Of a stretch of DNA of 60,512 bases, positions 17,557 to 26,034 are shown piece by piece. Position 1 is the first letter of the stretch, and each line of letters starts with the position of its first letter. Location: assembly GCA_002316835.1 (NCBI GenBank), contig DCEG01000092.1, positions 1 to 60,512 on the forward strand, given 5' to 3'. The notes under the pieces are model-generated. The model saw only the letters and a program-made list of their open reading frames with translations. It did not search any database and was not told the origin of the DNA. A program made the translations under genes and the position numbers. Origin of the DNA: Bacteroidales bacterium UBA1035 (GTDB taxonomy: Bacteria > Bacteroidota > Bacteroidia > Bacteroidales > Dysgonomonadaceae).

Positions 17557-18384
17557 TTATGACAATGCTCTGTTCTTCAATACTCTTTCCACTTCTTTTA
17601 AAACGAGCGGCAATGCCGGGTACACCATTCCATGGTCGTAGCCGTCGAGTTCTAACAGTCGGGTTTCTTTGTGCCCTGCCACCTTCATCATCCTCGAGAG
17701 ATAAGCGTTTTCTTCGTACCTGCCAAGCATTTCCAGCTCCCTGTCTCCGGTAATCAGTAACATAGGCGGCGCATCGGGACGAACGTGATATAATGGAGCA
17801 AATTCATCCACAACGGGTTGTGTGTTCTTTATTCCCCGTTGTTCACGGATATTGAAATGAGTTATGGTTTGTGCGCTAAGTGGAATAAGTCCTGCAATTT
17901 GGTTTGCATCGATACTGTGTGAAGCAAGATATTTCTTGTCCAGACCTGCCATACAAGCAAGATAGCCACCGGCCGAATGTCCTGATACGAAAATCTTAGA
18001 TGGGTCACCCCCATATTTTTCGATATTCTTAAATGCCCATGCTATTGCTGCAGCTGCGTCTTCGATATAGGCAGGAGCTTGAACTTTTGGTGATAGCCGG
18101 TAATTAACACCGATGATGCAGATATTTTTGTTTTTCAACCCATCGGGAAGTTCTTTTGAACCACCTGTCAATCCACCACCGTGAAACCAAACGATGGTTG
18201 CAAAGTCTTTTTTGTTTACGGGATAGTAAATATCCAGCACACAACGCTCTTTAATGTAGGTATCGGAATTTTGCTTAACGTTGTCGTAATACGGAATATT
18301 GCTAATGGTTTTATACTGCGCTTCCTGAGAAAAAACATTTAACGAAACGCTGATTAACAGAAAGATAAAAAGAAACTTTCTCAT
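17557..18384 (-). CDS. Secreted alpha/beta hydrolase (esterase/lipase, BD-FAE-like)
   Basis: A 275-residue protein with a signal peptide (residues 1-19, ending NVFSQ). The alpha/beta-hydrolase elements are the oxyanion HGGGLTGGS, the nucleophile elbow GHSAGGYLA, the acid in LLITGDRELE and the base His in DGYDHGMVY. This pattern is that of carboxylesterases and feruloyl- or acetyl-esterase-like enzymes that deacylate small or polysaccharide-bound substrates. Substrate unknown. It converges on xerD with only 8 bases between them. Confidence 0.85.
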   Translation of the reverse strand: MRKFLFIFLLISVSLNVFSQEAQYKTISNIPYYDNVKQNSDTYIKERCVLDIYYPVNKKDFATIVWFHGGGLTGGSKELPDGLKNKNICIIGVNYRLSPKVQAPAYIEDAAAAIAWAFKNIEKYGGDPSKIFVSGHSAGGYLACMAGLDKKYLASHSIDANQIAGLIPLSAQTITHFNIREQRGIKNTQPVVDEFAPLYHVRPDAPPMLLITGDRELEMLGRYEENAYLSRMMKVAGHKETRLLELDGYDHGMVYPALPLVLKEVERVLKNRALS

Positions 18385-18415
18385 TTTTAATTATACATTA
18401 TGAATTATACATTGT

Positions 18416-19021
18416 TTAAAACACCCATTCTTCACTTGTACGTGATGTGGGAGTTCCCTGATTTGTCCTGCCTGCGCCGAAACTCAGCAACCGGCCTTTT
18501 AAATCGAACGACAGCCATCGGTCGGAAAGTTGCAGTTCTGATCGGTTGGTGTAGAAAACCTGCTTGGCTTTGAAATTCGCTAGTTCTGGAAGTAAATCGT
18601 ACACATCTTCTACAATCATTTTAGTCTGAAGCTGATTCCACCTTTCGTTGAAACTATTGCTTGCCAGAGCGGTAGTCATTCGAATCATATCGTCCGCGTT
18701 ATTTAAATAGGTGTTTTTAGCATCTTCGTTTTTGAAGATTTTTATCACATACGTGCGTTCGCCTTCATCGAGCAAATAACTGGATTGGAAAAGTTGTACG
18801 TAATTTCTGTACCGATGTCTGTTTAATGTTTCGCGGACAAAAGCCCTGAATTCGCTTTCAACATCCGCTTCGGTTGAATTTACATCCCACCGGATGGTTT
18901 GATATGCGACATCGTTTTTTATTTTTACAGCTGTTTTTCCACCAAAAGTCAGCGTTTCGCAACTATTCAACGAAACAAGTATTACACCTAAAAAAATAAG
19001 TTTCAAAAGATTTGTTTTCAT
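18416..19021 (-). CDS. Lipoprotein of unknown function
   Basis: A 201-residue protein with a lipoprotein signal (lipobox LNSC, Cys21). The mature part is mixed alpha/beta without recognised motifs; FRAFVRETLNRHRYRNYV and the ending SDRWLSFDLKGRLLSFGAG are its most distinctive segments. No cofactor or catalytic pattern is seen. It follows gltS on the same strand after 78 bases and precedes the esterase by 31 bases, which contain short AT-rich direct repeats (ATTATACATT). Confidence 0.7.
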   Translation of the reverse strand: MKTNLLKLIFLGVILVSLNSCETLTFGGKTAVKIKNDVAYQTIRWDVNSTEADVESEFRAFVRETLNRHRYRNYVQLFQSSYLLDEGERTYVIKIFKNEDAKNTYLNNADDMIRMTTALASNSFNERWNQLQTKMIVEDVYDLLPELANFKAKQVFYTNRSELQLSDRWLSFDLKGRLLSFGAGRTNQGTPTSRTSEEWVF

Positions 19022-19099
19022 CTGTCTGTTTTTAGTTTATGTTAAATACACTCTTTTTTAGAGTCGCAGATGCGATAATGGTTTAAACCAAATTTGTTT

Positions 19100-20308
19100 T
19101 TATAAAACAGCCAAAAAACCGGTAATCATCAGTACATTGATAAAATCGATAAAAAATGCCCCAACAACGGGAACAATAAAATACGCCACCCGCGAATAAC
19201 CGAACTTGTCACAAATGGAATCCAGATTTGCCATTGCGTTGGCCGTGGAACCCATGGCGAAGCCAATCAGTCCCGATGTGGAAACCGCAGAATCATAATT
19301 GCGCCCCATTGCCGGAAATGCCACAAACCGGGGAAAAAGATACATCAACGCCACCTGGGCGAGCAACAAAACAATCAACGGCAACGCCAAACCACTTAAC
19401 TCCCACAGCCGCATAGTCATAATAGCAATGGATATGAAAATATTCAGACAGATATCGCCAATCAGTTGGATTTCGGTGTTGAGCGTGAAATCTTCTCTCG
19501 CATCCATAATATTGCGAATAATTGCCGCCACGATCATTGGCCCGATATAAATGGGAAATTTTACTGTTCCGATAAAGATCCCCATAAAATTGTTCAGCAA
19601 CTCTGTAAAAATAACACCAATTCCCATTGAAATAAGGATCAGAAACGATGCTTTTGTAATTCGTTCTCCATCCATCGGGATATCGTGGGTTTGCATCGCA
19701 TCGATTTTCTGTTCTTCTATATCAGCTTTTCGGGTGCTCAGCAGATTCTTCCGTACAATCAGATTATTTCCTATAGGTGCGCCCATCAACGACCCCATCA
19801 GCAAGCCGAATGTGGCGGATGCAATGGCAACTGCATGCGCACCCGAAATGCCGATAGCTTCCACTTCGGGAGCAATGGCCGCAGAGGTTCCAAGTCCGCC
19901 CATCAGGGCTGTGGAACCGGTCATCATAGCCAGTTGTGGCGAGAGATTTAGTGGCTTGGCCAATCCAATGGCGACAATGTTTTGCAGAAAACTGAAAATC
20001 GTTGCCAGTCCGAGAAAAATGAGCAAAATGGTACCACCTTTCTTTAATAACTTGAGGCTTACATTAAAGCCGATAGAAGTAAAGAAGATAGTCATGAAAA
20101 AGGCTTGCAGCACATTATCGAACTGTAAAAAAACGATCTTTGTGGAATGGAGTATCAGCGCTGTTAATGCGAACAATAACCCACCAATAACCGGCGACGG
20201 AATGGCGTACTTACGAAAAAAATAAATACGTGCTTTCAGAAATTTTCCCAGCAATAACAGCAAAACTGCCAAGCCAACGGTTACATACATATTGATGGTT
20301 ATGGTCAT
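19100..20308 (-). CDS. gltS: Sodium/glutamate symporter
   Basis: A 402-residue inner-membrane Na+/glutamate symporter of the GltS family with about ten helices. The hallmark segments are IPSPVIGGLLFA near residue 37, GGLGTSAAIAPEVEAIG near residue 137 and the C-terminal repeat GFAMGSTANAMANLDSIC near residue 350; the family has two inverted halves and both signature loops are present. It is the last of a chain of genes spaced by 2-47 bases that encode MurNAc salvage. Import of glutamate released from wall peptides is a reasonable inference; family members accept L- and D-glutamate. Confidence 0.9.
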   Translation of the reverse strand: MTITINMYVTVGLAVLLLLLGKFLKARIYFFRKYAIPSPVIGGLLFALTALILHSTKIVFLQFDNVLQAFFMTIFFTSIGFNVSLKLLKKGGTILLIFLGLATIFSFLQNIVAIGLAKPLNLSPQLAMMTGSTALMGGLGTSAAIAPEVEAIGISGAHAVAIASATFGLLMGSLMGAPIGNNLIVRKNLLSTRKADIEEQKIDAMQTHDIPMDGERITKASFLILISMGIGVIFTELLNNFMGIFIGTVKFPIYIGPMIVAAIIRNIMDAREDFTLNTEIQLIGDICLNIFISIAIMTMRLWELSGLALPLIVLLLAQVALMYLFPRFVAFPAMGRNYDSAVSTSGLIGFAMGSTANAMANLDSICDKFGYSRVAYFIVPVVGAFFIDFINVLMITGFLAVL

Positions 20309-20323
20309 TGCCGGAAAATTAGG

Positions 20324-20665
20324 TTAGAAATTATCGGGTGGGGTACTGAGTGCCGTTATGGTAACATTCTGAAAATCTGTGTCGAAATTTGCTAATAGTA
20401 TTTCAACAAATTTGATGTGGAAAAATGTATAAAGTTTTGAGGTTATATGCCTGCGGTCTTTTCGTTTGAGCAATCCAAATCGTAATTCGTTCTCATCCAC
20501 CCAGATTTCTGGTTTCAGGAACGCTTCGTTTTTCCAAAGGATCGGAGAGGGAGTTATGCGACCATCTGTCATAACGATCCATTTCTCAACTCTTCGTGTT
20601 GAAATTCCTTCGTAAATTTTATCGAGTAGCAGATTCGGATTGTGGGTTTTTATAATGATTGCCAT
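20324..20665 (-). CDS. Unknown 113-residue protein in the MurNAc salvage operon
   Basis: A small soluble protein with no signal peptide or membrane helix. It starts 2 bases after the stop of murQ and ends 15 bases before gltS, so it is certainly co-transcribed with them. The sequence is mixed alpha/beta; the segments EGISTRRVEKWIVMTDGRI and the hydrophobic FFHIKFVEILLANFD are its most distinctive. I do not recognise a family and no catalytic motif is evident. A role linked to MurNAc or glutamate use is inferred from position only. Confidence 0.7.
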   Translation of the reverse strand: MAIIIKTHNPNLLLDKIYEGISTRRVEKWIVMTDGRITPSPILWKNEAFLKPEIWVDENELRFGLLKRKDRRHITSKLYTFFHIKFVEILLANFDTDFQNVTITALSTPPDNF

Positions 20666-20667
20666 GT

Positions 20668-21492
20668 TTATAAATTGTTAATGTTGTTCCGGTAAACATC
20701 GATAGCAACCTTTGCCGATCCATGCAACAGCAGTAAATTATTTGCCTGTTCGTATGATAATCCAAGTTCGTCCACGATCATTCGCGTGCCTCTGTCCACC
20801 AGTTTTTGATTGGTAAGCTGCATGTTCACCATTTTGTTGTCTTTTACTCGCCCCAGTTTTATCATCGCTGTTGTGGTGATCATATTGAGCACAAGTTTTT
20901 GCGCTGTTCCCGATTTCATTCGGGTGCTTCCGGTTACATATTCGGGACCGACAATGGGTTCGATTCTTATTTCGGCCTCAGCTGCTACAGGCGAGTCAGG
21001 GTTACAGCTTATCGCTCCCGTGAGAATTCCTTTCTCACGCGCTCTGCGCAATGCTCCAATCACGTAAGGCGTGGTTCCCGATGCAGCGATACCTACCAGT
21101 GTGTCGTTTTTATTTATTTTATATTCCATCAATTCCTCCCAAGCTCCGTCGTAGTCGTCTTCAGCTGCTTCCACAGGGTTGCGCAAAGCCGAATCACCTC
21201 CTGCAATCAGTCCGATAACATAGGTGTTTGGCATACCGTACGTGGGTGGAATTTCGGATGCATCTAGCACGCCAAGTCTTCCGCTTGTTCCTGCACCGAT
21301 GTAGAAGAGCCTTCCGCCACGTTTCATACGTTCGATAATTCCGTTAACTAGTTTTTCGATTTCTGGAATAGTTTTCTGCACGGCTTGTGCTACCTTTTGG
21401 TCTTCCTGATTAATTTCGGAAAGGATCTCAAGTATAGACTTTTTTTCCAAATCGTTGTACAGTGATGATTGTTCAGTTATTTTGATAAACAT
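20668..21492 (-). CDS. murQ: N-acetylmuramic acid 6-phosphate etherase
   Basis: A 274-residue cytoplasmic SIS-domain enzyme that splits MurNAc-6-P into GlcNAc-6-P and D-lactate. The sugar-phosphate loop is FYIGAGTSGRLGVLDASE; the catalytic Glu80 (ASEIPPTYG) and the second acid Glu111 (EAAEDDYDG) line up with Glu83 and Glu114 of the E. coli enzyme. The long signature VGPEYVTGSTRMKSGTAQK is intact. The start was set at ATG 21492 (MFIKITEQSSLY), which matches homologues; a TTG 15 codons upstream is only 2 bases from the murK stop but adds residues not seen in the family. Confidence 0.95.
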   Translation of the reverse strand: MFIKITEQSSLYNDLEKKSILEILSEINQEDQKVAQAVQKTIPEIEKLVNGIIERMKRGGRLFYIGAGTSGRLGVLDASEIPPTYGMPNTYVIGLIAGGDSALRNPVEAAEDDYDGAWEELMEYKINKNDTLVGIAASGTTPYVIGALRRAREKGILTGAISCNPDSPVAAEAEIRIEPIVGPEYVTGSTRMKSGTAQKLVLNMITTTAMIKLGRVKDNKMVNMQLTNQKLVDRGTRMIVDELGLSYEQANNLLLLHGSAKVAIDVYRNNINNL

Positions 21493-21539
21493 ATTGTCAT
21501 ACGGATTTTCAAGTATAGGAATACAGACATATGTCAATT

Positions 21540-22382
21540 CTACAACGTGCTATGAAATTCAATTAATCCCGGCATCGGCGATTGTTCAATTTTTCCGATC
21601 TTTATCCTTTTTTCATTAGCTACTGCTTGTAAAATATCAGTAAAATACCAGGCAATAGAGCCTACAAAATTAACTTTATTTTTTTGATAACCGTATTGCA
21701 TCACATTTCGTTCAAAAAAATCAGAAAAACTTTGCTCCACAATACAACGGATAGTTTTATCATCGATATGTTTTAGTAAAAATGGTGAAAAATTCGCTAA
21801 AAACCGGCTCGGAAAGGGTTGACTATATACTTTGTCGATAATTGTCGCTTGTGTCAAGCCGTATTCAGTAAGGAATTCATTTTTTAATTCTTCCGATAAC
21901 TGATTTTTAAGTGCATCGCTCACCAGCTTTTTCCCTAGGGAAGCGCCACTTCCTTCATCACCTAAAATAAATCCAAGCGGAGATACCTGTTTTACGATCT
22001 CTTTTCCGTTCCATTCACAAGAATTGCTTCCGGTTCCCAAAATGCATGCTATACCCGGTGAGTGTCCGCAGAGAGAATGAGCTGCCGCAATAAGATCGCT
22101 GTACACTTCTATTGTTTCCACTGGAAACGATTGCGAAATGGCATTTCTTACTGATTGTATTTTTTCAGGGATGCAGCCGGTTCCGTAGAAATAAACTGCG
22201 GCAATTTCCCATTTTTTAAATTCCGGATACACGTGGAGTTTAATCTCTTCGGCAATCTCTTCCTGTGTTTGAAAGACGGGGCTTATACCCTTGTTTTCAA
22301 AGCGATGCAGAATTTCGCCATTTTTTGTCAAACACCAATCGGTTTTGGTGGCACCGCTGTCGGCAATTAGAATATTGCTCAT
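21540..22382 (-). CDS. murK: MurNAc kinase, BadF/BadG-type ATPase family (MurK-like)
   Basis: A 280-residue cytoplasmic kinase of the BadF/BadG/BcrA/BcrD sugar-kinase family. ATP-binding motifs are the N-terminal IADSGATKTDWCL, the central GTGSNSCEWNG and LGDEGSGASLGK. The Tannerella forsythia protein at this position, between MurT and MurQ, phosphorylates MurNAc at C6, and the same order is found here, so MurNAc is the likely main substrate; GlcNAc is an alternative. It starts 2 bases after the first MurT-like gene and is 47 bases from murQ. Confidence 0.85.
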   Translation of the reverse strand: MSNILIADSGATKTDWCLTKNGEILHRFENKGISPVFQTQEEIAEEIKLHVYPEFKKWEIAAVYFYGTGCIPEKIQSVRNAISQSFPVETIEVYSDLIAAAHSLCGHSPGIACILGTGSNSCEWNGKEIVKQVSPLGFILGDEGSGASLGKKLVSDALKNQLSEELKNEFLTEYGLTQATIIDKVYSQPFPSRFLANFSPFLLKHIDDKTIRCIVEQSFSDFFERNVMQYGYQKNKVNFVGSIAWYFTDILQAVANEKRIKIGKIEQSPMPGLIEFHSTL

Positions 22383-22384
22383 TT

Positions 22385-23554
22385 TTAGATTTTTATGTAA
22401 ATATTTTTCTTATACAGGATATACCCGAAAGCCCAGCAAATAGTCACGAATATCAGCGCATATAGCAAAGACCCGAAATGATTTCCTGCCCATGGCTGAA
22501 GTAATACGGAATAGATATATCCCTTTATCGAAATGGATTCTCCTGCGTACGGAATGTTGATGCTCCCAAACAAATTGGCAAGCACACCAGCAAAAACGTA
22601 CACGATAAGCGGATTCACACCGAAAGCATGAAAGAACCGGCTCCACTTTTGTTTGCCGTTTATGTCGATAATCCAGATAAGCAGTCCCAGCAATTGTGCT
22701 GCAAATCCGGTAGTTGTTAAAACAAAGGTCGAACTCCAGATTTTTTTGTTGATGGGGCACCCGTATTGCAGCAACAATCCTGCAAAGGCAAGAATTGTTC
22801 CCCAAATCAGCAATTTCTCCACACGAATATGGTTGTCTTTATTTTCGACAATGAGTTTGCCAAACAAAAATCCGATGAGAACGTGTGCGATGGAGGGAAG
22901 TGTGCTCAGTAATCCTTCCGGGTCTAAAGCGATTCGGTTTCCGGCAGCGTCTGTGTCTTTATACATGTGATTGATTCCCAGTACAGCTTTATCAATAATG
23001 GAAATAATATTGCTTTCAGACTTTTCGAAACCGTTTCCAAAGGCGAGTATCAGGAAATATCCCACAAGTATTGCTACAATAACCCAAACCAGATGCTTGT
23101 GTTTTACGATCAAGGCAATAAGGGCGGCAAATCCGTAGGCAAGCGCCAATCGCTGGAGAACACCCAGTATACGCAACGTATCAAAATGCATTGCTGCTTG
23201 TTCCAAGTTTTCGCCATTTGCTAATCCCCGAATAAATTGTCCGAGCCACCCCAATGCCAATCCGATAACAAAAATAAGAACCGTCCTGCGGATTATTTTC
23301 CAGACTACTTTTTGTGAAGGGTCAAAATTGAATTTTCGCAGTGACATAAAAGTAGAAACACCCATTATGAACATAAAGAATGGGAAAGCCAGATCGGTGG
23401 GTGTTAGCCCGTGCCAGTCCGCATGACGTAGGGGAGCGTAAACAGAGCTCCAGGAGCCGGGGTTGTTCACCAGTATCATTCCGGCGATAGTAATACCTCG
23501 TAAAATGTCAAGCGAAAGAAGTCGCGAAGATTGCTGCGTAGATAACGTATTCAT
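22385..23554 (-). CDS. murT: MurT-like N-acetylmuramic acid permease, copy 1 (DUF5009/COG4299)
   Basis: A 389-residue polytopic inner-membrane protein with about ten to eleven helices, of the family that includes heparan-alpha-glucosaminide N-acetyltransferase. Its T. forsythia relative, encoded directly before a MurK kinase, was shown to be needed for MurNAc uptake, and this gene holds the same place. The family core DWHGLTPTDLAFPFFMF (conserved His and Asp) and FHAFGVNPLIVYVFAG are intact. It is about four-fifths identical by eye to the next gene upstream, indicating a tandem duplication. Acetyl transfer remains an alternative activity. Confidence 0.82.
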   Translation of the reverse strand: MNTLSTQQSSRLLSLDILRGITIAGMILVNNPGSWSSVYAPLRHADWHGLTPTDLAFPFFMFIMGVSTFMSLRKFNFDPSQKVVWKIIRRTVLIFVIGLALGWLGQFIRGLANGENLEQAAMHFDTLRILGVLQRLALAYGFAALIALIVKHKHLVWVIVAILVGYFLILAFGNGFEKSESNIISIIDKAVLGINHMYKDTDAAGNRIALDPEGLLSTLPSIAHVLIGFLFGKLIVENKDNHIRVEKLLIWGTILAFAGLLLQYGCPINKKIWSSTFVLTTTGFAAQLLGLLIWIIDINGKQKWSRFFHAFGVNPLIVYVFAGVLANLFGSINIPYAGESISIKGYIYSVLLQPWAGNHFGSLLYALIFVTICWAFGYILYKKNIYIKI

Positions 23555-23586
23555 TTATTTTTTGATTAAGTGTTTATCTTGTTTGT

Positions 23587-24759
23587 TTACAGTTTGATAT
23601 ATATGTTTTTTTTGTAGAGAATGTATCCGAAAGCCCAACAGATGGTGACAAATACCAGTGCGTAGATCAACGATCCAAAATAATTACCCGCCCAGGGCTG
23701 TATCAGAACCGAATACATATATCCTTTTATCGAAATGGATTCGCCTGAATACGAAATATTGATATTCCCGAATAAATTGGCAAACACACCCGCAAAAACG
23801 TATACAATCAACGGATTTACGCCAAAAGCGTGGAAGAACCGGCTCCATTTCTGTTGGTGGTTTATATCGATTATCCAAATCAGCAGTGCAAGAAGCTGCA
23901 CGGCAAATCCGGTTGTCACTAATACATAGGTGGGGCTCCATAATTTTTTATTGATAGAGCAACCGTATTGCAGTAACAATCCCGCGAAAGCCAGAACTGC
24001 TCCCCAAATCAATAGTTTCTCTACTTTTGAGTGGTTATCTTTGGTTTCGATAATTAGCTTCCCAAACAAAAAACCCATGAGAACCTGTGCAATAGCAGGA
24101 AGTGTACTCAACAGGCCTAAGATTTCGAAAGCGATTTTTTGTCCATCAGGAGTCGTATCCTGATAAATATGATTTCTTCCCAATATAGCCCGGTCAACTA
24201 TGGATAGAACATTTTGCTCCGACATTTCAAAACCGTTTCCAAAAGCGAGTATCAGAAAATATCCGACCAAGGGTGCGACGATGATCCAAACCAGATATTT
24301 GTGTTTTACCGTTACAGCAATGAGCGCAGCAAATCCATAGGCTAATGCCAGACGTTGCAGTACTCCTAATATCCGCAGTGTATCGAAATGTGTGGCTGCC
24401 GTGCCGATGGTTTCTCCGCTCGCCAATCCCCGTGTGAATTGTCCAAACCATCCCAGCGCCATTCCGATAACAAAAATGAGAACCGTTCTTCTGATAATTT
24501 TCCAAATTGCATTTATCGATGGCTCAAAGTTGAATTTTCGCAGCGATATGAATGTGGAAATTCCCATAATCACCATAAAAAACGGGAAAACCAGATCGGT
24601 GGGCGTAAGCCCGTGCCAAACTGCGTGACGAAGCGGGGGATAGACATACGTCCAAGATCCCGGATCGTTGACCAGTATCATGCCGGCAATCGTAATTCCC
24701 CGCATGATATCGAGGGATAATAAACGATTGCTCTGTTGAGATACAGCAATAGTGTTCAT
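23587..24759 (-). CDS. MurT-like permease, copy 2 (tandem paralogue)
   Basis: A 390-residue paralogue of the neighbouring MurT-like protein, aligned end to end with the same helix pattern and the same core motifs VWHGLTPTDLVFPFFM and FHAFGVNPLIVYVFAG. Differences gather in the N-terminal ten residues, the loop after ASGETIG, the segment IYQDTTPDGQKIAFEI and a few helix positions; the loops facing the substrate are the least alike. It lies 32 bases upstream of copy 1 and 35 bases downstream of namZ. Retention of two intact copies suggests a split in substrate, for example MurNAc versus GlcNAc-containing sugars, but sequence alone does not prove it. Confidence 0.8.
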   Translation of the reverse strand: MNTIAVSQQSNRLLSLDIMRGITIAGMILVNDPGSWTYVYPPLRHAVWHGLTPTDLVFPFFMVIMGISTFISLRKFNFEPSINAIWKIIRRTVLIFVIGMALGWFGQFTRGLASGETIGTAATHFDTLRILGVLQRLALAYGFAALIAVTVKHKYLVWIIVAPLVGYFLILAFGNGFEMSEQNVLSIVDRAILGRNHIYQDTTPDGQKIAFEILGLLSTLPAIAQVLMGFLFGKLIIETKDNHSKVEKLLIWGAVLAFAGLLLQYGCSINKKLWSPTYVLVTTGFAVQLLALLIWIIDINHQQKWSRFFHAFGVNPLIVYVFAGVFANLFGNINISYSGESISIKGYMYSVLIQPWAGNYFGSLIYALVFVTICWAFGYILYKKNIYIKL

Positions 24760-24794
24760 ATACTCGGATTATGTTTTCTTGATTTTTTAAAGAT

Positions 24795-26030
24795 TTAGCG
24801 ATAAAGATAATATTTCTTGGATAATCTTCTGAATGTATCTTCATCTTTTGTCCAATACGATTGAATATCGGCGAAACGATGATTTTTGGAAAATTCCTTG
24901 CGAATGCAATCACTTCCACTCACTTTGTCGAACATATCGAAACGATTTTCGGGAGCGTGTTCAAAAACTTTGTGTTCGGGATAGAGTTGTGCTACAACTT
25001 CCATTACGTGAAACTGGATATCGGATAAACGTGCTTTGGCAAAATCGGTTAGATGAATTTGTACGCCTTGATAGTTTTGGCCTTGACCAACCGAATAATA
25101 GGGTTTTAGATGAATCGGACGGAAGATAATTCCCGGAAGCCTTTTCGCATTTAAGGCCTTGGCAAATTCTTCAGCATTTATCCATTTCGCGGCAAACATT
25201 TCGAACGGAAGTGTGTAGCCAACGCCGATTGACATATAGTCTAACTCTCCCAAAATTCCCGAAACGGGATAGAAATACGCCGAATGAGCAAAAGGAATGT
25301 GCGGCGATGTAGGAACCCAAGGCAAACCCGTTGCTTCGAAATTCATTTTGCGGCGCCATTTTTTCATTTTTACAACGGATAGATTACAAGGTTTTTCCAT
25401 CATTTCGGCGTTGATCATATTTGCCAATTCGCCGCAAGTCAATCCATACACATAAGGTATTTTTAATTGGCTCACGAAAGAGAAAAATCCGTCTTCCACC
25501 AAATTGCCTTCCACTTTTTGTCCGCCGATCGGGTTGGGGCGATCAAGAACAACAAATTCGATATTATTTTCTGCAGCCGCCTGCATGGCAAGATACATGG
25601 TGGAGATATAAGTATATGAACGACAGCCTATATCCTGAATATCGTAAACCAACACATCGACGCCTGCGAGCATTTCTTTTGTGGGTTTTCGGGTGGCTCC
25701 GTAGAGTGAAAAAACAGGTACTCCGGTGTTCGGGTCTTTAAAATCTTCGATTTTGTCGCCAGCGTGCACATCTCCGCGAACTCCGTGTTCCGGCCCGTAA
25801 AGTGCAACCAATTGAACGTTTGGTACTTCGTGTAGGATATCGATGGTAGATTTCAGATTATTATCCACACCTGTCGGATTCGTAATTAATCCTACTCGTT
25901 TTCCTTGTAAAACCTTGAAGTTTGTTTCTTTAAGGACTTCAATTCCGGTTTTTACGTTGATTTTTTGTGCGAAAGATGAGGATATCATCATCCAACCTAA
26001 AAGAATCAAATATGCAATATTTCTATTCAT
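24795..26030 (-). CDS. namZ: Exo-beta-N-acetylmuramidase NamZ (DUF1343, GH171)
   Basis: A 411-residue secreted enzyme that releases single MurNAc residues from the non-reducing ends of peptidoglycan-derived glycans in the periplasm. A signal peptide covers about residues 1-21 (MISSSFAQ). The family hallmarks are GLITNPTGVDN near residue 48, YGPEHGVRGDVHAG with the candidate catalytic Glu81, VYDIQDIGCRSYTYIST, and LDRPNPIGGQKVEGN. It sits 4 bases after the AmpG-like gene and directly before the MurT-like permeases, which fits a release, import, phosphorylation, ether-cleavage order. Confidence 0.92.
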   Translation of the reverse strand: MNRNIAYLILLGWMMISSSFAQKINVKTGIEVLKETNFKVLQGKRVGLITNPTGVDNNLKSTIDILHEVPNVQLVALYGPEHGVRGDVHAGDKIEDFKDPNTGVPVFSLYGATRKPTKEMLAGVDVLVYDIQDIGCRSYTYISTMYLAMQAAAENNIEFVVLDRPNPIGGQKVEGNLVEDGFFSFVSQLKIPYVYGLTCGELANMINAEMMEKPCNLSVVKMKKWRRKMNFEATGLPWVPTSPHIPFAHSAYFYPVSGILGELDYMSIGVGYTLPFEMFAAKWINAEEFAKALNAKRLPGIIFRPIHLKPYYSVGQGQNYQGVQIHLTDFAKARLSDIQFHVMEVVAQLYPEHKVFEHAPENRFDMFDKVSGSDCIRKEFSKNHRFADIQSYWTKDEDTFRRLSKKYYLYR

Positions 26031-26034
26031 TATA

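Noticed and set aside
19551..20225. A 224-codon open frame opposite gltS
   Set aside because: It is antisense to a well-supported transporter and its composition mirrors the membrane helices of the sense frame; no independent signal supports it.
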